A stretch of 64,000 nt of DNA, taken from positions 1 through 64,000 of the IMG/VR virus record IMGVR_UViG_3300028840_007026. One strand, written 5' to 3'. This document shows positions 32,245 to 39,699 of this stretch, in pieces. The notes beneath the pieces are model-generated. The model worked only from the letters and a program-made list of their open reading frames with translations. It made no database searches and was not told the origin of the DNA. The stretch is from a virus. Within the stretch, counting starts at the first letter, position 1, and every line of letters starts with the position of its first letter. A program made the position numbers and the translations under genes.

Positions 32245-32307
32245 CTTGTCTCATCAGCGGTCAGGTTGTCACCCTGTACCGGACTCCCCAAAGGGAGTTT
32301 CGACTAT
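32245..32307 (-). ncRNA. Hammerhead ribozyme G (type II)
   Basis: Minus strand: AUAGUC containing the UAG stop (32306-32304), GAAA (32301-32298), stem III CUCCC/GGGAG (32297-32284, UUUG loop), GUC (32284-32282), stem I CGGU-A-CAGG/CCUGACCG (32281-32273 and 32265-32258, one bulged A), CUGAUGA (32257-32251), GACAAG, pairing GAC with GUC. It is the first ribozyme of the operon and would free the 107-residue gene's message. Confidence 0.9.
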
Positions 32308-32516
32308 GCTACTTGAAGATCGAGCGAAGCGTAATCAACACGAGCCCAAAACTCGTCCCATGATTCGTCTTCGTTTAACGGTTGAGAGTAGTAAACACAT
32401 TTCCCGTTTTCTTCAATTTCAACATGCCACTCGTTCCACTTCTCAAGGTATCTCAGGATAAAGGTTTGTCCGTCGATAATTTCTTTTTCTTTGATTGAGC
32501 GATCGATCTTTTTCAT
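32304..32516 (-). CDS. Hypothetical small protein, first gene of the ribozyme operon
   Basis: A 70-residue acidic protein (predicted beta-rich middle with WHVEIEENGKCVYY). AAGGAGG lies directly upstream of the ATG. It is the promoter-proximal cistron; its UAG stop is inside hammerhead G. The function is unknown. Confidence 0.6.
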   Translation of the reverse strand: MKKIDRSIKEKEIIDGQTFILRYLEKWNEWHVEIEENGKCVYYSQPLNEDESWDEFWARVDYASLDLQVA

Positions 32517-32668
32517 AATGCCTCCTTAATAAGATTCATATATTTGCCTGTCCCAAACACTTTAAAGCCTTCAAACGGCTCCTGAGGGCTCCACTCAAAG
32601 GCTTTAAGGTGGAGGCGAATATAAATACTCGCCTCCGGGTAGGCTCAACTTAAAAGGAGGAGGATATA
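32517..32668. promoter_or_regulatory. Leader/promoter region with two inverted repeats
   Basis: A nearly perfect 12-bp inverted repeat CTTTAAAGCCTT (32560-32571 with 32598-32609) encloses two direct GGAGCC copies. It is followed by a perfect 8-bp repeat GGAGGCGA/TCGCCTCC (32611-32618, 32629-32636). They lie in the leader of the minus-strand ribozyme operon or at its promoter. No clear -35/-10 pair could be assigned. Confidence 0.5.
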
Positions 32669-33049
32669 TTGCATAGCTGCGACAGTACTGAGAATATTCC
32701 TGTCGGTTTTCCAAATGATTCCGACTTGGTTTTACTTAACTTATTCAAACCAATTGTTCCTTGTCGGCACGTTTTTTTTCAAATGGGTTTCACTATGGCT
32801 TGCCAGCACATATTCAGCATAGTTTCAACCGGTGGCCGGTGGTTTTCTATGCTGCCTGGTATCAGAAGTTCGAGATTTTTTAATCTTGCGTTATCAACGG
32901 AATGTTTTTTTCTACCATATCCGAATCCGGATTTTTATCCGGCCGTTTTTTTGTTTCCTCGGAAACGTTTTCGGTCATGCAATTTTACTCACATGGAAAA
33001 TGCGAACTTAGGTAGTAGTTCGATCCCGTTTTTTCAACCAGTATTTTAA
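32669..33049 (+). CDS. Possible TTG-start protein, weakly supported
   Basis: An open frame of 126 residues begins with TTG five bases after a strong AAAGGAGGAGG. The protein is Phe/Arg/Ser-rich with no recognised motif. The same stretch contains terminator-like hairpins, including one at 32927-32952, and it lies in the divergent regulatory region, so it may instead be a structured noncoding transcript. Kept because the ribosome-binding site is unusually good. Confidence 0.3.
   Translation: MHSCDSTENIPVGFPNDSDLVLLNLFKPIVPCRHVFFQMGFTMACQHIFSIVSTGGRWFSMLPGIRSSRFFNLALSTECFFLPYPNPDFYPAVFLFPRKRFRSCNFTHMENANLGSSSIPFFQPVF
32927..32952 (+). terminator. Terminator-like hairpin with T-run
   Basis: A CCGGAT-TTTT-ATCCGG hairpin followed after three bases by seven Ts, on the plus strand. 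A second small hairpin, GTTTCC/GGAAAC, follows at 32953-32966. Together they could end a short rightward transcript started near 32640. Confidence 0.55.
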
Positions 33050-33129
33050 AAGAAAAAAGTCGCAATATGTTTTGTTTTATCAACAGCCTTTCGGTCATTG
33101 AATAGCTGAACGCGACCAGTGCAGCGGGT

Positions 33130-33154
33130 GAACATGTTTTAAAAGAACATGTTC
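33130..33154. promoter_or_regulatory. Paired palindromic operator-like sites
   Basis: Two almost identical palindromes, GAACATGTTT and GAACATGTTC, start at 33130 and 33145 and also form a 9-bp inverted repeat with each other. The spacing of 15 bp places them on nearby helix faces. They are candidate binding sites for a dimeric regulator controlling one or both arms. No matching regulator gene is identified. Confidence 0.45.
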
Positions 33155-33530
33155 TTGATATCACAATAAATTAAAAAACACAACATCTTTTTTTATTTTT
33201 TTTGAATAGGTGATCGTACGGAAAATAACACAATTCCAGCCATTTATATTTGATGTCAGGTTACCCCTAAAAATATTTTTTTGCACAAGTTAACATAATC
33301 CCTATTGAATTAAGCCTGAAAATAGCTATATTACAGCCAACCTACCTGGTAGCGGGTAACCCCTATCTGGCCTATGTTTTACTACCCCTTGAGACCAGTT
33401 AGAGCACAATACTATTTCGGCCTGAGAGAGACTATGTGTCAGTTCGCCAAGGGGGTTTTCGGCAAATCCTCATTTCGGTGATAAGGCAAATAAGGAAGAT
33501 AGATATTGCCTTATGGAAAGGAGTGTTTTA
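33155..33530 (+). promoter_or_regulatory. Promoter and structured leader of the virion operon
   Basis: No gene is seen. A sigma70-like pair TTGAAT (33305-33310) and TATATT (33327-33332) with a 16-bp spacer points rightward. The following 180 bases are hairpin-rich, ending in ATAAGGCAA/TTGCCTTAT (33481-33489, 33506-33514) directly before AAAGGAG (33517-33523). The region 33155-33290 is AT-rich with A/T runs. Confidence 0.5.
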
Positions 33531-33560
33531 ATGGGTCACTTTATAGTAGTAAACCTTTAG
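33531..33560 (+). CDS. Possible nine-residue leader peptide
   Basis: ATG eight bases after AAAGGAG begins a nine-codon frame (MGHFIVVNL, stop TAG). The downstream terminase gene lacks a good ribosome-binding site of its own, so reinitiation after this leader is a plausible way to translate it. Speculative. Confidence 0.3.
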   Translation: MGHFIVVNL

Positions 33561-33576
33561 ATGTGAGAACTTGGAT

Positions 33577-34113
33577 ATGGCAAGACCGGGAAGACAACTA
33601 AGGAGAAGGCATACAGGGAGACAAAGAAACTTTACTCCACGAGTAAGGACTTTGTTGTATGCTGCAATTCGAGCAGATCTACCATATAAAAGGGCTTGTG
33701 AGATCTGTGGAGTCAACTACCGGAATTTCAATTATTGGATGCAAAGGGGAAAGACGGATCCAGAACATAGTATATATACACAGTTCAGAAGATATATCCG
33801 TAGGATTGAGGCGAGAAAAGAAATCCAACTCCTTGAAGTAATTGATAAGGTAGCAGTCGGGAATTACAAGATAAGGGAAATGGAGATATCCTTTTCTCCT
33901 GATAAGGGACGCTCCTGGAAGACGAAGACGAAGATAATCAGGCCTGACTGGAAGGCAGCTGCATGGCGATTGGAGAGAAAATACAGAGATGACTATGGAC
34001 AGTTTGATCCGACGGTGATTACTTCCAAGTCCCCTGAAGAAATAGCTCAGGAGATAAGGGATGCAACACTTGAATTGGAAAGATCTGTTCCAACGGAGGA
34101 GGAAATAGCATGA
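33577..34113 (+). CDS. Terminase small subunit
   Basis: A 178-residue protein from ATG 33577 (TTG 33571 is possible). The basic N-terminus is followed by a helix-turn-helix of the terminase-small-subunit type (PYKRACEICGVNYRNFNYWM), a central helical oligomerisation region and a C-terminal acidic tail. It recognises the packaging site and stimulates the large subunit, whose gene overlaps by ATGA. The upstream leader peptide may drive its translation. Confidence 0.82.
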   Translation: MARPGRQLRRRHTGRQRNFTPRVRTLLYAAIRADLPYKRACEICGVNYRNFNYWMQRGKTDPEHSIYTQFRRYIRRIEARKEIQLLEVIDKVAVGNYKIREMEISFSPDKGRSWKTKTKIIRPDWKAAAWRLERKYRDDYGQFDPTVITSKSPEEIAQEIRDATLELERSVPTEEEIA

Positions 34114-35510
34114 GCATTAATCCCCCTTCTATGAATTCTATTCTCAACGTGACGCCATTGCGATATCACCCTGTACAAGCGAAACTATGGAGAAGCAAAA
34201 CCCGTTTTGATATAGTATATGCAGGGAGAAGATCAGGCAAAACGGAAATAAAAGGAAAGAGACAAGCAGCAAAAGCAGCATTAGAAGGAAACGAAGGTAG
34301 ATTCCCTAATTGGAGAGGATTTGTCTCAGCTCCTACACGTGATCAGGCCAAAACTATCTACTGGGAAGACCTTAAGAGATTACTACCTCCCCCGCTGAGA
34401 GCACGACCTGCCAGCGAATCCAAGTTAACCTTATATGTCTATAACAAGTACGGAACGATTTCAGAACTCCACGTTTTAGGAATGGACAGGCCGGAACGTG
34501 TTGAGGGTAGTCCTTGGGACTGGGGATTACTTGATGAATATGGGAATATGAAACCGGAAACATGGGGAGCACATGTACGTCCGGCTCTATCAGATAGGAA
34601 AGGGAAGTGTTCGTTTATTGGTGTACCGGAAGGGAGAAATCATTATTATGATCTGGTTAAAGATGCTGAAGCGAGTACTTTAGTTGATTCCAGCGGGAAT
34701 AAGGTATGGTCCACATATCATTGGTTGAGCGAAGATATATTAGATGCAGATGAAATCATTCAGGCAAAACAGGATCTTGATGAACTGACATACGAGCAGG
34801 AGTATTGTGGATCGTTTGTAGTCTTCTCAGGTCTGGCATACTATAAGTTCAATTCCCACTTGCATACGTCTGGATGCAAAAAGCATTACGATCCATCTTC
34901 TCCGCTAATCTTTTGCTTCGACTTCAACGTTGCACCGGGAACTGCGAGTGTACTGCAAGAAATGTCGGATGTAGATGAATGGCCTATTTCGCAGGTTCCT
35001 ATTGTCGGTCATACGATTACTTCCCAGATTGGAGAAGTTTATATAAAACGAAACTCCAACACTGAGAAGGTATGCGATAAACTGATCGATGACTGGGGGG
35101 ATCATACAGGACTTGTTTTTATATATGGGGATGCGACTGGCGGTGCTGGTGGTTCTGCGAAGGTGAGAGGATCTGACTGGGATCTGGTGAAGCAGAAACT
35201 CTATCCACAATTTGGGAATCGGCTTGTATTCAAAATAAGAAAAAGTAACCCCAGAGAACGACGTAGAATTAATTGCGTGAATTCTCGTCTCATGTCCATG
35301 ACAGGCAATATCCATTATCAGGTAGATAAATCTTGTGTAAACACAATAAAGGATTTTGAGGGAGTAAAGATCCTGGAAGGTAGTGTTGGAGAAATTGACA
35401 AGAAATCAGATCCAATGCTTTCCCACTTAACGGACGGAATTGGCTACTATATCGAACGTGAGTTCCCGATTATTAAGTTGCAGCCACAGACGTCCAAATT
35501 TTGGAAGTAA
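34110..35510 (+). CDS. Terminase large subunit
   Basis: A 466-residue packaging motor. Walker A is AGRRSGKTE (near 39-47), Walker B with catalytic Glu is WGLLDEYG, and the coupling region is CSFIGVPEG. The RNase H-fold nuclease shows FCFDFNVAPG, FIYGDATG and LTDGIGYY with spaced acidic residues. It cuts concatemers and pumps DNA into the prohead. Its start overlaps the small subunit by ATGA. Confidence 0.92.
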   Translation: MSINPPSMNSILNVTPLRYHPVQAKLWRSKTRFDIVYAGRRSGKTEIKGKRQAAKAALEGNEGRFPNWRGFVSAPTRDQAKTIYWEDLKRLLPPPLRARPASESKLTLYVYNKYGTISELHVLGMDRPERVEGSPWDWGLLDEYGNMKPETWGAHVRPALSDRKGKCSFIGVPEGRNHYYDLVKDAEASTLVDSSGNKVWSTYHWLSEDILDADEIIQAKQDLDELTYEQEYCGSFVVFSGLAYYKFNSHLHTSGCKKHYDPSSPLIFCFDFNVAPGTASVLQEMSDVDEWPISQVPIVGHTITSQIGEVYIKRNSNTEKVCDKLIDDWGDHTGLVFIYGDATGGAGGSAKVRGSDWDLVKQKLYPQFGNRLVFKIRKSNPRERRRINCVNSRLMSMTGNIHYQVDKSCVNTIKDFEGVKILEGSVGEIDKKSDPMLSHLTDGIGYYIEREFPIIKLQPQTSKFWK

Positions 35511-35523
35511 AGGAGAAAAAGAA

Positions 35524-35973
35524 ATGGCGAACCCTTTTGAATACAACGACGTGGAGAAGGTTATTAATTACGCTTGTGGATCAAATAAACTATGCTTCTA
35601 CCAGGATAGGGAAAGCGGAACGGAAGATTATCAGGTAGTATCGTATACTCAGATTGGTGGTTCACTTTCCCCTATCCCCTGTAAGTTTGAACCCTTTTGC
35701 GAATTCAAGCTCCCGAAGGCGAACATAAGACCGGTTCAGATAGTGAGGCACAATTTCGATTTTAAGAAGATGGCCGAGGCAATGGGATTGCATGATGAGA
35801 AGACCGATCCTCCATCTAACGATGGTCCCTTTCGCGGTGCGGAGTTTACGAAGGAGCACTTTGAATCGAATGCAGAAGAACTGCTTGAACGACTTAAGGA
35901 CCGTCCACAGGAAAACCACGGACTCTTGAGAACTTCCGAAGACGTAGGTGTCCCGGATAAGGAAAGTAAATAA
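35524..35973 (+). CDS. Hypothetical protein between terminase and fibre gene
   Basis: A 149-residue acidic protein; ATG 35524 has AAAGGAG upstream. No motif is recognised. It lies between the terminase and a large beta-rich surface protein and overlaps the latter by one base. Likely a virion or packaging accessory by position. Confidence 0.6.
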   Translation: MANPFEYNDVEKVINYACGSNKLCFYQDRESGTEDYQVVSYTQIGGSLSPIPCKFEPFCEFKLPKANIRPVQIVRHNFDFKKMAEAMGLHDEKTDPPSNDGPFRGAEFTKEHFESNAEELLERLKDRPQENHGLLRTSEDVGVPDKESK

Positions 35974-38900
35974 TGCCTGAAGTAAAAAGAACTGATCCCA
36001 AACGAAGACCGGACCTCTTTTATCTTCCCGATGGACAAGGCGAATATACTCTTGCATCCGAAGAGGTAGATCCAATTCTTTTTACTCATTCCGTTGGGTC
36101 TATTAAAGTAGTAGCAAAAAAGGTTTTCGATGGGATTGCTTACTTTGTTTTCAAGTCAGACATAAGCCAAATATGGTGGAAAAGGGATGCATTAGCGAAT
36201 CCAATACTGGTAGCAGAGTGTCAACTGGTTGGACAGGTTTATCTTAACGACTCATGGAACAACTACCCCTTTGAATTCTCCGAAGCCAATGTCTCAAGCC
36301 AAGGAGACGGCCGATACCGTGCGATCCAAACACAAGGCAATAACCTATTTGCTATGGAATGGGACTGGTCTCAGGGAAGTGGGAAGCAGTCCTTTTTTAT
36401 TGATGTTCCTGGACAGCTTGTGCGTTTGAGATGGCAATGTAGGGTACTTGAAAGTGCTATCGCCAATCCGGAACAGGGGAAACAAGGTCTCAGTTATTCA
36501 ACCCATGATTATCCCGGAAATGTAAATCACGGTAGTCAAGCAGATCCGGAGGAGGGATGGGTACAGCACTGGTGGACGTTCGAGCCAGACGGGTTTACTT
36601 GCGATGTAGAAGATGAAAGAACTCCTCTCCAACGTTATAATGAAGGAGCAGGACTGGTAGTCGATCCATATCTTGTTATAGATGAGCAAGCTACTTACGT
36701 AGATGTTACCTGTGACGGGTACGTCGCAAGGGTTCATTATGGAGGTGGTCAATACCATGCTATAAGTATTCGGGATCCAAATAATGTTTCTACTGAGTGG
36801 ATTCGTATGGGTTCACTGGTGAGACAATCAACTACCTCATATGCTCTTGCACAGGATGCTGGTGTTGCTGTCACTATCAAGGAGATGAACAGTGTTCGGG
36901 TAGTAATCAAATTGACAGGGGATTTTGAAACCGGTGCATATGCGAGTCTGACTAATGAATCGGGTTCGGAAATGTGGTACTACCTTTACACAGATCGTAT
37001 CCTCCAAAGAATAAAGTTCAATGCTACTGGATCGATTACTTTCGATACATCTATTTATCATGGTCAGTGCTATGCAGATATCCAAACTGCAAACGTAGCA
37101 AATGAAGTTTCTAAGTATGAGTCTTCGGGAAGTGAAGCGACTCAAAGTGTAACAGCGGAAAGAAATGACGCTGATTATCTTGCCGTTCTATCTGATGAGA
37201 TAGACATTATGGGAATCAATCTTCTTCACGATCTTGGAGGTGGTACTGCTCCTTATACTCAAGTTCTGGTTACTGGTGGAGACAGAATAGGTTTTCGTTG
37301 GAGCAATGGTACTGTTACTGCTCTTTCTGAAATGGCTGTTTTATGGGTACTTGATTCCGCGGATAGAAGCGGTTCAGCTAAGAAATACGACAGTACAAAA
37401 CGACTTGCCATTGGGGACCAGTGGAAAGACCTAAATATTGAGAACTGGGATGATGCAACATACCATACCGATCTTGTTGGATACTGGACGTGTGATGATG
37501 ATGCAGCGAGTACTACCATACTCGCCGAAGTAGGCAGCAATGGAGCGCTTGCAGGTGGGAGTAATACCGAAGACGTTTCAAGTGTAACTGCTCGACAAGG
37601 AACGAGCTTTTTGCTTGATGGTTCAGCGGACATTATAAACTTGTCAACTTGTTTCAATACCGATTTGACAAACAAGAATCTATTCACGGTAGTAATAAAT
37701 GCAAGGCCTACGTTTGCCTATAACGTAGCAGTTGACCAGCTTTTACTCACAATAGGATCCTCTTCTACTAATCGCCTTATGATTGGCTATCGTGCATCTA
37801 CTGATCAATGGACGATTTATAACGATATTGCTAATGCGGGAGTTACTACCTCATATGGGAGAGTATATACTTCAAGCGTTCAAATGCAAAAATGGGTGAC
37901 TGTAGTAGTGGCTGTTGACCTGACAAACGATGTGGTAGCACTGGCAGTTGATGGAAGAATACTTGCGACGGAATCTGTAACCCAGAGCTGGAGTGCTACT
38001 CCTACTTATCTCTATGTCGGTTCAAACATCTCAGAAAATACTTTTTGGACTGGGTATATTGACGAGATTACTTTACTCGATGGATATCTTCCCTATCAGT
38101 TATCTCCTTATGTAGAAGTTTTTACTCCCGTAAGGGATTGCTATATTCCTAAGAACCTGACGATCGATGGTTTTGCTTCCGATGGCGGATTACACGTTAT
38201 TCCGAATTCAAACCATAAAGTAAAAGTAGTATGGGACCGATTGCGTTATAGCAATATTCTCGTACTTGATTCCACCAGTTTTCTTGATACATTAAATGTT
38301 GAACGACTTTCATCATGGTGGAGGTTTGATGATGATGCAGCGAGTACTACCATTCTGGCTGAGAATTATGGGTCCGGGAAAACCAACGGGACATTAGGCG
38401 GAGGGGACAACACTGAAGATAAGCAACAAGTTGGAGCACTTGGAGGTTCCTTTCTTTTTAATGGAACAGATGACTACGCGGATTTAAGCTCTGCTCTAAG
38501 TGATATTTCCTCAACAAATAAATTTACTGTTTCCTTGAGAGTAAAACCTAATTTCACTTATTCGAATAGTACTTCCCGGATGATCTTAGAAATTGGGTCA
38601 AGTTCATCGGATAGAGTATTACTTTACTGGTCAACTGGTAATGCTATAGTTTTCCAAAATGATATATCGGATGCATCTACAGCCTACGATCTGGTTACAG
38701 TTTCTTCGACGTATGAGACTCAGCAATGGTGGGATATTCATTTAATGGTTAACCTGGATGCTGATTGCATCATCGTTGCCGTTAATGGGGTTGTAAAGCT
38801 GAGATTGGTTGCTACCGAAAGTTGGAATGCAACACCTACTTATTTCTATGTGGGAAGGAACATCTCGGGTTCCAGCAATTATTGGCCTGGATACGTTTGT

Positions 38901-39698
38901 GACGTTAAACTATATAATGGACCAATTTGTCTCGGTGGCGGAGGTCCACTACCGTTGAGCAATGATGATTCCGATTTCTCCATTGCGAATAGCGATGTAA
39001 TCTTTCATACACTTCTCCGCGATATTACTTCCCCAACTGCGGAGGTGGCAGGTGGTTCTTCCACAATTACAGTCGGGGGAAGTCCTTCTCTCGAAAGCGA
39101 TATGAATGGGGTATCAAATGCTTCCATTCTATTTGATGCGAGTGGGGATATTCTTACTTTTCCCACTTCTGGGAATCTGGATATTTCTCAGGGTTCGATC
39201 ATGTTTTGGTGGAAGAGTGTTTCTGCATTTGATGATAGTAATGATCGAGTACTTTTTGGTGGACGTGGAGCAAGTAATGATGCGGGGGATTTTGTTATCA
39301 TCAAAACAAGTACTCCACAGTTGTATCTTTTGACTGTGGATAGTTCTTCTAATATAATTTATATCTATTTCAATGCTGCGCAAATAACTGCTTGGACGAC
39401 TTGGACTTCGCTTCGGTTTGTTTGGAGTTCAAGTGTTCCTGTTTATAGTACTCACCATATGGCAATGTTCATTGACGGTCAGTATCGTACTCCTGCAGGT
39501 GGTTCAAATCATACTTCTCCCTGGACGGCAGGTACACCTCAGACAACACAAGGGATTGGGAATGATCAGCAAGATACCGCCGACTTTGCGAACGGTTATA
39601 TGTCCCGCTTGAGTATTACTGATAATCCGTTTACTCCCGAAAATTGGTCCTCTTATGGAATTCCTTTAAGGACTCTTTTATTGGACGTGAGGGAATAA
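35973..39698 (+). CDS. Large surface protein with LamG/concanavalin-like domains
   Basis: A 1241-residue beta-rich protein. The N-terminal about 500 residues are a novel beta region. Then come three LamG/ConA-like jelly-roll domains (roughly residues 505-705, 780-985 and 1010-1235). Domains one and two share a duplicated start (a CDDDAASTTILAE-type motif; 37494 and 38328 on DNA, with over 20 identical bases) and WNATPTY(L/F)YVG ends. Such domains bind carbohydrate, so a host-recognition or capsid-surface role is likely. It has no signal peptide, as expected for a virion protein. Confidence 0.7.
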   Translation: MPEVKRTDPKRRPDLFYLPDGQGEYTLASEEVDPILFTHSVGSIKVVAKKVFDGIAYFVFKSDISQIWWKRDALANPILVAECQLVGQVYLNDSWNNYPFEFSEANVSSQGDGRYRAIQTQGNNLFAMEWDWSQGSGKQSFFIDVPGQLVRLRWQCRVLESAIANPEQGKQGLSYSTHDYPGNVNHGSQADPEEGWVQHWWTFEPDGFTCDVEDERTPLQRYNEGAGLVVDPYLVIDEQATYVDVTCDGYVARVHYGGGQYHAISIRDPNNVSTEWIRMGSLVRQSTTSYALAQDAGVAVTIKEMNSVRVVIKLTGDFETGAYASLTNESGSEMWYYLYTDRILQRIKFNATGSITFDTSIYHGQCYADIQTANVANEVSKYESSGSEATQSVTAERNDADYLAVLSDEIDIMGINLLHDLGGGTAPYTQVLVTGGDRIGFRWSNGTVTALSEMAVLWVLDSADRSGSAKKYDSTKRLAIGDQWKDLNIENWDDATYHTDLVGYWTCDDDAASTTILAEVGSNGALAGGSNTEDVSSVTARQGTSFLLDGSADIINLSTCFNTDLTNKNLFTVVINARPTFAYNVAVDQLLLTIGSSSTNRLMIGYRASTDQWTIYNDIANAGVTTSYGRVYTSSVQMQKWVTVVVAVDLTNDVVALAVDGRILATESVTQSWSATPTYLYVGSNISENTFWTGYIDEITLLDGYLPYQLSPYVEVFTPVRDCYIPKNLTIDGFASDGGLHVIPNSNHKVKVVWDRLRYSNILVLDSTSFLDTLNVERLSSWWRFDDDAASTTILAENYGSGKTNGTLGGGDNTEDKQQVGALGGSFLFNGTDDYADLSSALSDISSTNKFTVSLRVKPNFTYSNSTSRMILEIGSSSSDRVLLYWSTGNAIVFQNDISDASTAYDLVTVSSTYETQQWWDIHLMVNLDADCIIVAVNGVVKLRLVATESWNATPTYFYVGRNISGSSNYWPGYVCDVKLYNGPICLGGGGPLPLSNDDSDFSIANSDVIFHTLLRDITSPTAEVAGGSSTITVGGSPSLESDMNGVSNASILFDASGDILTFPTSGNLDISQGSIMFWWKSVSAFDDSNDRVLFGGRGASNDAGDFVIIKTSTPQLYLLTVDSSSNIIYIYFNAAQITAWTTWTSLRFVWSSSVPVYSTHHMAMFIDGQYRTPAGGSNHTSPWTAGTPQTTQGIGNDQQDTADFANGYMSRLSITDNPFTPENWSSYGIPLRTLLLDVRE
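37494..38360 (+). repeat. Duplicated LamG domain coding sequence
   Basis: Two copies of a jelly-roll-encoding segment begin at about 37494 and 38328. They share a long identical stretch at the start (encoding DDDAASTTILAE) and similar ends near 38010 and 38840, indicating a tandem domain duplication. Confidence 0.65.
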
Positions 39699-39699
39699 A

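Noticed and set aside
27190-32310. Regularly spaced similar spacers could be read as a CRISPR array or dispersed direct repeats
   Set aside because: Only the core strands and leader are constant; the stems vary with compensatory changes, spacing follows genes, and each unit folds as a hammerhead.
33130-33154. GAACATGTTC as a Gram-positive LexA box
   Set aside because: The box needs four bases between GAAC and GTTC; here there are only two, so a different regulator is more likely.
37190-37215. CTGATGAGATAGAC on the plus strand
   Set aside because: It lies within the LamG protein gene and no GAAA-stem-GUC-stem arrangement flanks it.
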